Below are positions 7,113 to 12,469 of a stretch of DNA of 12,469 nucleotides, one piece after another. This DNA comes from Planctomycetota bacterium (GTDB lineage: Bacteria > Planctomycetota > Phycisphaerae > Sedimentisphaerales > Anaerobacaceae): contig JAPLMV010000317.1 in the NCBI GenBank assembly GCA_026386835.1, positions 1 to 12,469 of the forward strand, given 5' to 3'. The number at the start of each line of letters is the position of its first letter. The stretch's first letter is position 1. The position numbers and the translations under genes are program-made. The notes beneath the pieces are model-generated. The model did not search any database. It was given only the letters and a program-made list of their open reading frames with translations, and was not told the origin of the DNA.

Positions 7113-7661
7113 TTATACCTCTGTCACTGTTACATGAATGTGACAGGCTTTTTTACGGATAGAATGTGCTCTGCCTCTATCCTTGGCTATCCATCGTTTT
7201 GTGCCGAGGCGAACTCCTGCATCATCAACACGAGCACAGCTTACATAAAGATTATCTACATCTGCCTTTTGCTCATCTGCATCGGCAACAGCGCTTTTCA
7301 GGACTTTGTCAACCACAGGCGCTGCACGTTTTCGCGTAAACTTCAGGATATCCATCGCATCCTGAACCCTTCGACCGACTATCAACTGGGTAACCAGCCT
7401 TGACTTGCTTGCTGAACCAGCCGAATACCGGCAGGATGATGTCCACTGTCCCAAATCATTTTCCTCAACACCCAGTGCCGCTGCCAGCCGGCGAATATCC
7501 TCTTTGCTCGGGGTCGGCTTGTAAAGACCCTTCCGCCAGTTTTTAACCGCAGATACTGCCTTCTTCTTGTTCAGACCGCCTCTTACAAGCTGCTCAGCCA
7601 ATTGCTCGACATTCATTTGTTTCTTTTGGCAAACTTCTTTTAATTTATCAGTGCTTAACAT
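7113..7661 (-). CDS. rplV: Ribosomal protein L22 (uL22) with an N-terminal Cro/C1-like helix-turn-helix domain
   Basis: L22 binds all domains of 23S rRNA; its long beta hairpin lines the peptide exit tunnel. Normal L22 has about 110 residues; this product has 182. Residues 75-182 are a complete L22, with ASKSRLVTQLIVGRRVQDAM, then DILKFTRKRAA, and the C-terminal AKDRGRAHSIRKKACHIHVT. Residues 1-70 are extra and read like an XRE/Cro helix-turn-helix: LKEVCQKKQMNVEQLAEQL (7-25), a basic putative recognition helix LNKKKAVSAVKNWRKG (30-45), then IRRLAAALGVEENDL (56-70), closely following the pattern LAxxLGVxxxxL. No stop or frame break separates the parts. Upstream of the ATG at 7661 there is only a weak GTGG; the gene follows the broken rpsS by 12 bases. 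A second start at the junction is discussed separately. L22 identity is certain; DNA binding by the extra domain is inference. Confidence 0.93.
   Translation of the reverse strand: MLSTDKLKEVCQKKQMNVEQLAEQLVRGGLNKKKAVSAVKNWRKGLYKPTPSKEDIRRLAAALGVEENDLGQWTSSCRYSAGSASKSRLVTQLIVGRRVQDAMDILKFTRKRAAPVVDKVLKSAVADADEQKADVDNLYVSCARVDDAGVRLGTKRWIAKDRGRAHSIRKKACHIHVTVTEV
7452..7466 (-). promoter_or_regulatory. Candidate internal ribosome binding site and TTG start within rplV
   Basis: On the minus strand GAGG (7463-7466) is followed, after exactly 8 bases, by an in-frame TTG (7452-7454, Leu 70 of the long product). Starting there would give a 113-residue L22 with almost exactly the usual length and without the helix-turn-helix domain. 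The GAGG arises from Glu-Glu codons, so coincidence cannot be excluded. Confidence 0.4.
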
Positions 7662-7673
7662 AGTCCACTTTTC

Positions 7674-7929
7674 TTACTCTACCGCTATCTTCTTGCTTGA
7701 ATGACCCCTGAATACACGCGTCAGCGAAAACTCACCAAGCTTATGTCCTACCATATCTTCTGTAATAACCGTTATGCACCATAAAGGTAACGCCAACGAA
7801 CTCTGGGATTACCGTGCATCTTCTCGCCCAGGTCTTTATGGGATCATGAGAACCTGCTTCTTTTTGCTTATTGACCTTAATGAACAGCTTCTTGTCAACA
7901 AACGGTCCTTTTTTAAGAGATCTACTCAT
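7674..7929 (-). pseudogene. rpsS: Small-subunit ribosomal protein S19 (uS19), interrupted by a frameshifting deletion
   Basis: S19 sits in the 30S head, contacts S13 and forms bridge B1a. The first 54 codons (7929 to 7768) are a normal S19, from MSRSLKKGPFVDKKL to GVTFMVHNG, but the frame then gives eight odd residues and a stop at 7741. One base further on, another frame continues as normal S19, ITEDMVGHKLGEFSLTRVF then RGHSSKKIAVE (7766 to 7677), with its stop at 7674-7676. The conserved stretch of about seven residues between HNG and ITED (family Q-H-x-P-V-F/Y) is missing, so about 20 bases are absent. With them restored the length would be about 91, the family norm. GAGG lies 7 bases before the ATG, and rplB ends 23 bases upstream. 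Because the 3' half is intact, an assembly or sequencing error or a very recent deletion is likelier than long-standing decay. Confidence 0.9.
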
Positions 7930-7952
7930 TAAATATCCTCAACTTTATTCAG

Positions 7953-8804
7953 TTACAATACCAGCTGTCCCTGTCTCGTGTTTCTGCGCCTGCGAATAAT
8001 TCTTTTGCTGCTAACCTTCCGCGGATTTCTTGTTTTCCCGCCTTTAGCCAGTACACCGGTCGGAGAACACGGATGACGTCCGCCGTTCGCCCTGCCTTCG
8101 CCGCCGCCCATAGGATGAGCAACAGGGTTCTGTGCTTTGCCTCTTACATGCGGCTTGCGGCCCATATGTCTCATGCGACCCGCCTTGCCTATCTTAATGT
8201 TCTGAAAATCGGGATTGCTCAACTGACCGATAGTGGCACGGCATTCCTTGCGAACCATTCGCATTTCGCCGCTGGGCAAAAGAACGGTCACCCATGCCCC
8301 TTCTTTAGCCACAATCTTTGCTGCACTGCCGGCACCTCTGACTAATTTCCCGCCCTGACCCGCCGTCATTTCTATGTTGTGAATATCCATTCCAGGCGGA
8401 ATCGACTCAAGCGGCATCGCATTACCTATTTTCGGCTCACATGATGCGCCGCTTTCAATAACCTCACCCACTTTTATACCAAGTGGGGCTAATATATATC
8501 TCTTTTCACCATCAGCATAATTCACCAGCGAAATAAAACAATTCCTGTTGGGGTCATATTCCACTGTCGCAACCCTCGCTGGAACGCCGTCCTTATCTCG
8601 CTTGAAATCGATGACACGGTAAATCCTTTTTCCCTCACCGCCCATAAATCGGCAGGTGATATAGCCCTGATGGTTTCTGCCGCCGCTCTTCTTTATTCGC
8701 CTGCACAGCGACTTCTCTGGCGTTGACACGGTCAATTCAGCAAAATCGTTCACAGAACTGTTTCTTCGTGCCGGACTTGTCGGTTTATAATATCGAATAC
8801 CCAT
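7953..8804 (-). CDS. rplB: Large-subunit ribosomal protein L2 (uL2)
   Basis: L2 is one of the oldest 50S proteins; it supports the peptidyl transferase centre and forms bridge B7b. The 283-residue product opens with YYKPTSPARRNSSVNDF, and has the RNA-binding beta-barrel domain with GGRNHQGYITCRFMGGEGKR at 41-60. The C-terminal block NPVAHPMGGGEGRANGGRHP spans 226-245. Its His 230 likely corresponds to the conserved histidine linked to peptide bond formation in E. coli L2; the second histidine of the usual HPHGGGEG is Met here. The C-terminus is very basic (KRIIRRRRNTRQGQ). AAAGG lies 8 bases before the ATG. The gene follows rplW by 24 bases. Confidence 0.97.
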   Translation of the reverse strand: MGIRYYKPTSPARRNSSVNDFAELTVSTPEKSLCRRIKKSGGRNHQGYITCRFMGGEGKRIYRVIDFKRDKDGVPARVATVEYDPNRNCFISLVNYADGEKRYILAPLGIKVGEVIESGASCEPKIGNAMPLESIPPGMDIHNIEMTAGQGGKLVRGAGSAAKIVAKEGAWVTVLLPSGEMRMVRKECRATIGQLSNPDFQNIKIGKAGRMRHMGRKPHVRGKAQNPVAHPMGGGEGRANGGRHPCSPTGVLAKGGKTRNPRKVSSKRIIRRRRNTRQGQLVL

Positions 8805-8828
8805 AATTACTGCCTTTGCAACTCACTC

Positions 8829-9107
8829 TTAGAACAAATCTATATGATATTCCGGCTCCAGGTACACAACCGCCTTCTTCCAACTCGATGTCAGACCATA
8901 AGTTCTGCCTTTACGGCGGTATTTACCCTTGCGGTTGGCGGTCCTGACCTTGCTGACCTTTACGCTGTATATCTTTTCCACAGCGCTTTTTATTTCGATT
9001 TTATTGGCCTTTTTATTGACCTCGAAAGAATACGCACTCTTCTTTGTCGCAAAGTGAGTACCTTGTTCTGTCACCAACGGCCGAATTATTACGTTATAGT
9101 TATCCAC
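8829..9107 (-). CDS. rplW: Large-subunit ribosomal protein L23 (uL23), GTG start
   Basis: L23 lies at the exit of the nascent-peptide tunnel and is the docking point for trigger factor and SRP. The 92-residue product has the normal size. IIRPLVTEQGTHFATKKSAYSFEV corresponds to the family's x-x-RPxxTEKsxxl...-y-x-F-x-V. A further segment runs AVEKIYSVKVSKVRTANRKGK, and the basic loop is KYRRKGRTYGLTSSWKKAVV. The start codon is GTG; an out-of-frame ATG overlaps it by one base (ATGTG), and only a weak GGGTG precedes it. It begins 11 bases after the rplD stop. Confidence 0.96.
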   Translation of the reverse strand: MDNYNVIIRPLVTEQGTHFATKKSAYSFEVNKKANKIEIKSAVEKIYSVKVSKVRTANRKGKYRRKGRTYGLTSSWKKAVVYLEPEYHIDLF

Positions 9108-9118
9108 ATCAACACCCG

Positions 9119-9754
9119 CTAATTTTCACTTGACTTATCTCTATTCAAAAGAACCAGAAACGCATCTTTTGTGAACAGCACCTTCTGATGATTGCATACA
9201 TCGCCGGCATTAAGCTCGGAGACCGGCATAATCGCCACTCTCGGAATATTCCTGGCCGACTTATAAAGATTCTCGTCCAGGGAATTAGTCATCACAAGGC
9301 AGCTTCGCTCAATCTTCAAATTGCCGAGAATATTGGCAAAATCCTTTGTCTTCGGTTTTTCAAACTTCAGTTCATCAACTACTATAAGATTATTGGTTAA
9401 AATCTTTGCCAGAATTGCCGAATCCGCAGCCAATCTTCTCTGCTTTTTAGGCATAGCCCGGCCAAAATCCCTCGCTATCTTGCCAAAGGTAACGCCGCCG
9501 CCGACACGCTTGCCGGTTCGCAAATTCCCGACGCGGGCGTTGCCCGTACCTTTTTGTTTGTAAAGTTTTCTCGTTGAACCCGCTACCATACCCCTGCTCT
9601 TGGTTGTGGCTGTTCCGACACGCTTGTTGGCATGATACATAACTATAGCCTGCTTAAGCAATGCATACCTGACCCATCTCCCAAACGTTGCCTTGTCAAC
9701 TTTCAGGCTGTCAACTTCTTTGCCGTCTTTGTCATAAACAGGCACATTAATCAT
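9119..9754 (-). CDS. rplD: Large-subunit ribosomal protein L4 (uL4)
   Basis: L4 binds 23S rRNA early in assembly, and its long loop reaches the constriction of the exit tunnel; in E. coli it also represses the S10 operon. The 211-residue product has the conserved loop KLYKQKGTGNARVGNLRTGK, matching the family's PwrQKGTGrARqGsiRsp, and then VGGGVTFGKIARDF. The C-terminal GDVCNHQKVLFTKDAFLVL is the usual end. The ATG at 9754 is chosen over the in-frame ATG at 9769: GGGAAG lies 7 bases before 9754 (9762-9767), whereas the upstream ATG has GAGGA directly abutting it, too close to work well. The gene follows rplC by 33 bases. Confidence 0.95.
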   Translation of the reverse strand: MINVPVYDKDGKEVDSLKVDKATFGRWVRYALLKQAIVMYHANKRVGTATTKSRGMVAGSTRKLYKQKGTGNARVGNLRTGKRVGGGVTFGKIARDFGRAMPKKQRRLAADSAILAKILTNNLIVVDELKFEKPKTKDFANILGNLKIERSCLVMTNSLDENLYKSARNIPRVAIMPVSELNAGDVCNHQKVLFTKDAFLVLLNRDKSSEN

Positions 9755-9787
9755 TGTCAAACTTCCCATTCCTCAATATCTTAAGAC

Positions 9788-10432
9788 TTACTTCTTTGCA
9801 CTTTGAATTATTACGTAGCCGCCGTCAGGACCAGGAACCGAACCCTTTATTACCAACAGATTCTTCTCCTGATCTACTGATATAAGACTGTGATTTTTCA
9901 CCGTAATCCGCACATGACCCATATGGCCGCCCATTTTCTTGCCTTTTTTAATGTTTCCGCCGTGACCGCGGTCGGTGCCATGACTTGCGATTGAGCCGGG
10001 AGACCTATGTTTTCGCTCGGTACCGTGCGAACCAGGCATACCGCCGAAATGATGACGCTTCATTACTCCCTGAAAACCTTTGCCCTTGCTCGTGCCGATA
10101 ACATCCACAATCTTACTTTCCGCAAAAACCGAAACCGTTATGGAATCGCCGAGTTTATATTGTGGTTCGGTGTCATTCGGCAATCGCATTTCTTTTACAA
10201 ATCTTTTCGGTACGGAATTGGCTTTCTTGGCATGTTCTATCTGGGGCTTTTTTCTTCGCGATGGTTTTACATCATCATAACCGAGTTGGACGGCGTTATA
10301 TCCATCCGTCTTAACCGTCTTGACCTGTATAACGGCACAAGGACCGGCATGGATGACCGTAGCAGGCAATAATCTGCCCGCTTCATCATATATCTGCGTG
10401 ATTCCGATTTTTTTCCCAAGTAACATTACCAT
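9788..10432 (-). CDS. rplC: Large-subunit ribosomal protein L3 (uL3)
   Basis: L3 starts 50S assembly together with L24, and its central loop approaches the peptidyl transferase centre. The 214-residue product begins LLGKKIGITQIYDEAGR and has PATVIHAGPCAVIQVKT and GTSKGKGFQGVMKRHHFGG, all standard L3 blocks. The centre loop reads HGTERKHRSPGSIASHGTDR (137-156), ending in KKGKKMGGHMGHVRITV. It is histidine-rich and has Ala-Ser after GSI, where many bacteria have GSIGQ with the glutamine methylated by PrmB. An alternative start is the second ATG at 10426; neither has a strong Shine-Dalgarno (GCGAG lies upstream). The gene follows rpsJ by 40 bases. Confidence 0.96.
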   Translation of the reverse strand: MVMLLGKKIGITQIYDEAGRLLPATVIHAGPCAVIQVKTVKTDGYNAVQLGYDDVKPSRRKKPQIEHAKKANSVPKRFVKEMRLPNDTEPQYKLGDSITVSVFAESKIVDVIGTSKGKGFQGVMKRHHFGGMPGSHGTERKHRSPGSIASHGTDRGHGGNIKKGKKMGGHMGHVRITVKNHSLISVDQEKNLLVIKGSVPGPDGGYVIIQSAKK

Positions 10433-10472
10433 AGTTTTATATCTCGCTTGACGCCTGACCGGATATACTCAA

Positions 10473-10787
10473 TTATGCCCTGATTTTCACAAAAACTCCT
10501 GCAGGCACCACCAAACGGTTCAATACTTCGACTGTCCTTGCATTGGCATCATAAATATCTATCAACCGCTTGTGTGTCCGCAACTCAAACTGCTCTCGAG
10601 ACTTCTTGTCAACATGCGGACTTCGCAATACGGTATATCTTTCAATACATGTAGGTAACGGTATAGGACCACTGACCCTCGCATTAGTCCGGCGGGCGTG
10701 CTCTACTATCTCCTTGGCAGATGCATCAAGAGCCCTGTGATCGTAGGCTTCCATTCTGATTCTTATTCTTTCCGTTTCAGTCGCCAT
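10473..10787 (-). CDS. rpsJ: Small-subunit ribosomal protein S10 (uS10)
   Basis: S10 belongs to the 30S head and, as NusE, is also part of the transcription antitermination complex with NusB. The 104-residue product has RIRIRMEAYDHRALDASAKE, then RVSGPIPLPTCIERYTVLRS, PHVDKKSREQFELRTHKRLI and a final VPAGVFVKIRA, all diagnostic. The ATG at 10787 is chosen because it gives the usual short N-terminus; an in-frame ATG at 10802 would add five residues and a TTG at 10808 two more. No clear Shine-Dalgarno lies at normal spacing before any of them (AAGG is 16 bases before 10802), so the start is uncertain by a few residues. This is the first gene of the S10 operon and is preceded by a long gene-free leader. 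Confidence 0.94.
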   Translation of the reverse strand: MATETERIRIRMEAYDHRALDASAKEIVEHARRTNARVSGPIPLPTCIERYTVLRSPHVDKKSREQFELRTHKRLIDIYDANARTVEVLNRLVVPAGVFVKIRA

Positions 10788-11181
10788 AACTGATTTATAC
10801 ATTTTCAAAAAGGCTTTACCTTATTCCGACTTCAAACCCAAAACTTTCGAAAACCCAAGAGTATATCAACCTTTGTGCCAAACGCAAAATAAAAAACTTC
10901 TTACCAGCGTATAATTTCTTTGTACGCTGTACGATAACTACAGATTTTGACAGGAAAGGCCGTTCTATTTGCTGCTTCTTAGCAGGCCTACTAAAAATAA
11001 CTCAACTAATAAATTCGCCTTCCTTAAAGGTTTCGGAGCTGAATCGCTTTACGACTCATTCCCAGGCACTGAACAAATATTTCCAGTTACAAACCATCCC
11101 TGACTACCAACCTACAGATATGGCACAGCCCAACTGGTTTAACGCAAAGTCATCCATGACAATGCTCGCTACGGCTGAGAA
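10788..11181 (-). promoter_or_regulatory. Long untranslated leader of the S10 operon, possibly structured
   Basis: About 394 bases lie between the predicted transcription start (near 11181) and the rpsJ ATG, with no convincing gene. Read in the transcribed direction, it contains a hairpin with AGGCC/GGCCT outer arms (10957-10989) that encloses CTGCT-AAGA-AGCAG. Further on is a perfect 7-base stem CAGCGTA/TACGCTG (10905-10929), followed 8 bases later by a T run (10891-10896). The spacing is too long for a standard terminator, but attenuation is conceivable. Short open frames of 17, 13 and 11 codons lie near its start. In E. coli, the S10 leader mediates L4 autoregulation; whether this leader acts similarly is inference. 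Confidence 0.5.
10860..10887 (-). promoter_or_regulatory. Possible proximal promoter of rpsJ
   Basis: On the minus strand TTGCGT (10882-10887) and TATACT (10860-10865, 5 of 6 to consensus) are 16 bases apart, and the -10 is extended by TGA just upstream. A start near 10853 would give a leader of about 66 bases. The -35 is poor (3 of 6), so this rests mainly on the extended -10. Confidence 0.35.
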
Positions 11182-11187
11182 TTCAGT

Positions 11188-11216
11188 AATCTATCACGGA
11201 AAACAACGACTGTCAA
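11188..11216 (-). promoter_or_regulatory. Sigma-70-type promoter of the S10 operon
   Basis: A perfect -35 TTGACA (11211-11216), a 17-base spacer and a -10 TAGATT (11188-11193, 4 of 6) lie 40 bases after the fusA stop and point toward rpsJ. Upstream, 11229-11256 is nearly all A and T, with the palindrome AATTTTTTAAAAATT, resembling an UP element or bent DNA. The combination suggests a strong promoter, which separates the S10 operon from fusA. Confidence 0.7.
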
Positions 11217-11256
11217 CAAAATGTTGAGAAATTTTTAAAAAATTAAAAAAATATTA

Positions 11257-12469
11257 CTACTCAAGGATTTTCCTGGCAATATGCTCAGGCACCTTTTCGT
11301 AATTCATAGGTTCCATGGTAAAAGTACCCCTCCCTGCGGTAGCACTCCTGATTTCGCTCGAATACCCAAACATCTCCACCAAAGGCACATTGGCATCAAT
11401 TATTCGTAGAGGCCCATGAGCCCTCGCATCCGTAATCAAACCCCTTTTTCCAAGCAAATTACCCTGTACAACACCAAAATATGACTCCGGCACCTCCACT
11501 TGAACCCTCATAATCGGCTCAAGCAATACAGGCTTGGCATTTTTCAGCCCTTCCGATATCGCTATCGAAGCCGCCTGTTCAAACGCAAGGTCAGATGAAT
11601 CCACAGGATGAAATGAACCATCAAGAAGCGTAACTTTAGCTCCCACAACAGGATAGCCCGCCAGTACCCCGTTGCCCAGGGAATCCCTCACGCCCCTCTC
11701 AACTGAAGAAATATACTGTCTGGGAACAGTCCCACCGATAGTTTTATCCTCAAATTCCACTTCTTTGCTCAAATGCCCATCCTCTGTCATAAGAGGCTCT
11801 ATTTTCAAAATGACATGACCATATTGACCATGTCCACCGGTTTGTCGTACAAATTTACCCTCCGCCTCAGTTGATTTTGTAATAGCCTCCTTATAAGCAA
11901 CCTTAGGAGTTCCAATTCTGACATTAACACCTCTTTCCTTTATCAGTTTGTGCTGGAGTATTTCCAAATGAAGTTCGCCCATTCCGCTGATGATAGTCTG
12001 GCCTGTCTCAGGATCGTATTTGCACCCGAATGTCGGATCTTCTCGTTTCAAAACAGCCAGCGCCTCTGATAATTTCGCCTTGTCCGCAGATGTTTCAGGT
12101 TCTATAGACATACTGATAACCGTTTCAGGAAATTTGATACTCGCCAGACAAACAGGATGCTTTGTGTCCGTAATTGTGTCACCGGTATAAGCATCTTTTA
12201 GCCCGATTACCGCAACAATATCGCCAGCCCTTGCCGAGTCCACAATTTCTCGCTCATTGGCGTGCATTTCAAATATCCTCGTAATATTCTCTTTCCTGTC
12301 TCGCGTCGAATTCAAAACTCTGGTGCTTGACTTCAATGTCCCCTGATAAATCCTTATAAAGTTCAAATCCCCGTGCGAATCACCTGTAATCTTAAACACA
12401 AGAGCGGCAAAAGATGCTTTGGGATCACACTTAACGACTATCTTTTTACTTTCGTCACCGGGCTTATGA
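11257..12469 (-). CDS. fusA: Elongation factor G (partial, 5' end beyond the window)
   Basis: EF-G is the GTPase that drives translocation and, with RRF, ribosome recycling. The frame is open to the window edge and gives 403 residues, about domains II to V of a roughly 700-residue protein; the GTPase domain lies outside. Domain II starts near KASFAALVFKI (17-27), followed by RIFEMHANERE and AGDIVAVIGLKDAYTGDT. Domain III holds SMSIEPETSADKAKLSEAL and SGMGELHLEILQHKL. Domain IV contains FVRQTGGHGQYGHV and the tip loop GSFHPVDSSDLAF, whose histidine matches the tip histidine important for translocation in E. coli EF-G. Domain V ends with GRGTFTMEPMNYEKVPEHIA. The order rpsL-rpsG-fusA-tuf is usual; here tuf does not follow. 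No clear hairpin terminator follows the stop. Confidence 0.97.
   Translation of the reverse strand, partial: HKPGDESKKIVVKCDPKASFAALVFKITGDSHGDLNFIRIYQGTLKSSTRVLNSTRDRKENITRIFEMHANEREIVDSARAGDIVAVIGLKDAYTGDTITDTKHPVCLASIKFPETVISMSIEPETSADKAKLSEALAVLKREDPTFGCKYDPETGQTIISGMGELHLEILQHKLIKERGVNVRIGTPKVAYKEAITKSTEAEGKFVRQTGGHGQYGHVILKIEPLMTEDGHLSKEVEFEDKTIGGTVPRQYISSVERGVRDSLGNGVLAGYPVVGAKVTLLDGSFHPVDSSDLAFEQAASIAISEGLKNAKPVLLEPIMRVQVEVPESYFGVVQGNLLGKRGLITDARAHGPLRIIDANVPLVEMFGYSSEIRSATAGRGTFTMEPMNYEKVPEHIARKILE

Noticed and set aside
10891..10929. Stem plus T run in the S10 leader as a classic terminator
   Set aside because: Eight bases separate the 7-base stem from the T run, so it is not a standard terminator; kept only as a possible structured element.
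10788..11256. tRNA or other known RNA gene in the fusA-rpsJ spacer
   Set aside because: I found no acceptor stem or T-loop GGTTCGA pattern with matching arms on either strand by eye.
11225..11290. Possible rho-independent terminator after fusA
   Set aside because: Only a 4-base stem (AGGA/TCCT) precedes the T run, and it lies inside the coding region; the AT-rich stretch fits an upstream promoter element better.
1..12469. Genes on the plus strand
   Set aside because: All plus-strand open frames of note lie antisense to recognised ribosomal, EF-G or SecY genes and show no family motifs.

Overview
The window is one long block of translation genes, all read leftward (minus strand), and both ends are cut. 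In transcription order it holds: the 3' part of fusA (elongation factor G), a gene-free stretch of about 470 bases, then rpsJ, rplC, rplD, rplW, rplB, rpsS, rplV, rpsC, rplP, rpmC, rpsQ, rplN, rplX, rplE, rpsN, rpsH, rplF, rplR, rpsE, rplO and the 5' part of secY. This is the conserved bacterial S10-spc supercluster sitting directly behind the end of the str operon. I see no RNA genes, mobile elements or CRISPR arrays, and no convincing gene on the plus strand.

The proteins are clearly bacterial. The mix of features suggests a planctomycete, perhaps in or near the Phycisphaerae: moderate GC, a zinc-ribbon S14, no rpmD (L30) between rpsE and rplO, no tuf between fusA and rpsJ, an L22 with a large extra N-terminal domain, and a long basic tail on S3. 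This assignment is an inference from general protein character and gene order, not from a database comparison.

Layout. Bases 11257-12469 encode EF-G domains II to V. Bases 10788-11256 hold an AT-rich block, a strong sigma-70-type promoter (TTGACA, 17 bases, TAGATT) and a leader of roughly 390 bases before rpsJ. The leader has two candidate hairpins, several tiny open frames and a possible second, proximal promoter. Bases 1073-10787 are the S10 and spc ribosomal protein genes, with spacers of 1 to about 105 bases. Bases 1-984 encode SecY up to about residue 328. The genes together supply both ribosomal subunits, a translocation factor and the main protein-export channel.

Three things stand out. 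First, rplV encodes L22 fused in frame to an N-terminal domain that looks like a Cro/C1 (XRE) helix-turn-helix. An internal TTG with a well-placed Shine-Dalgarno sequence at the domain junction could also yield a normal-length L22. Second, rpsS is broken by a short deletion of about 20 bases relative to the family, which shifts the frame in an essential gene while the rest of the gene stays intact. This is either a sequencing or assembly error or a very recent mutation. Third, the rpsJ leader is long and looks structured, with its own promoter, and may be an uncharacterised autoregulatory leader.
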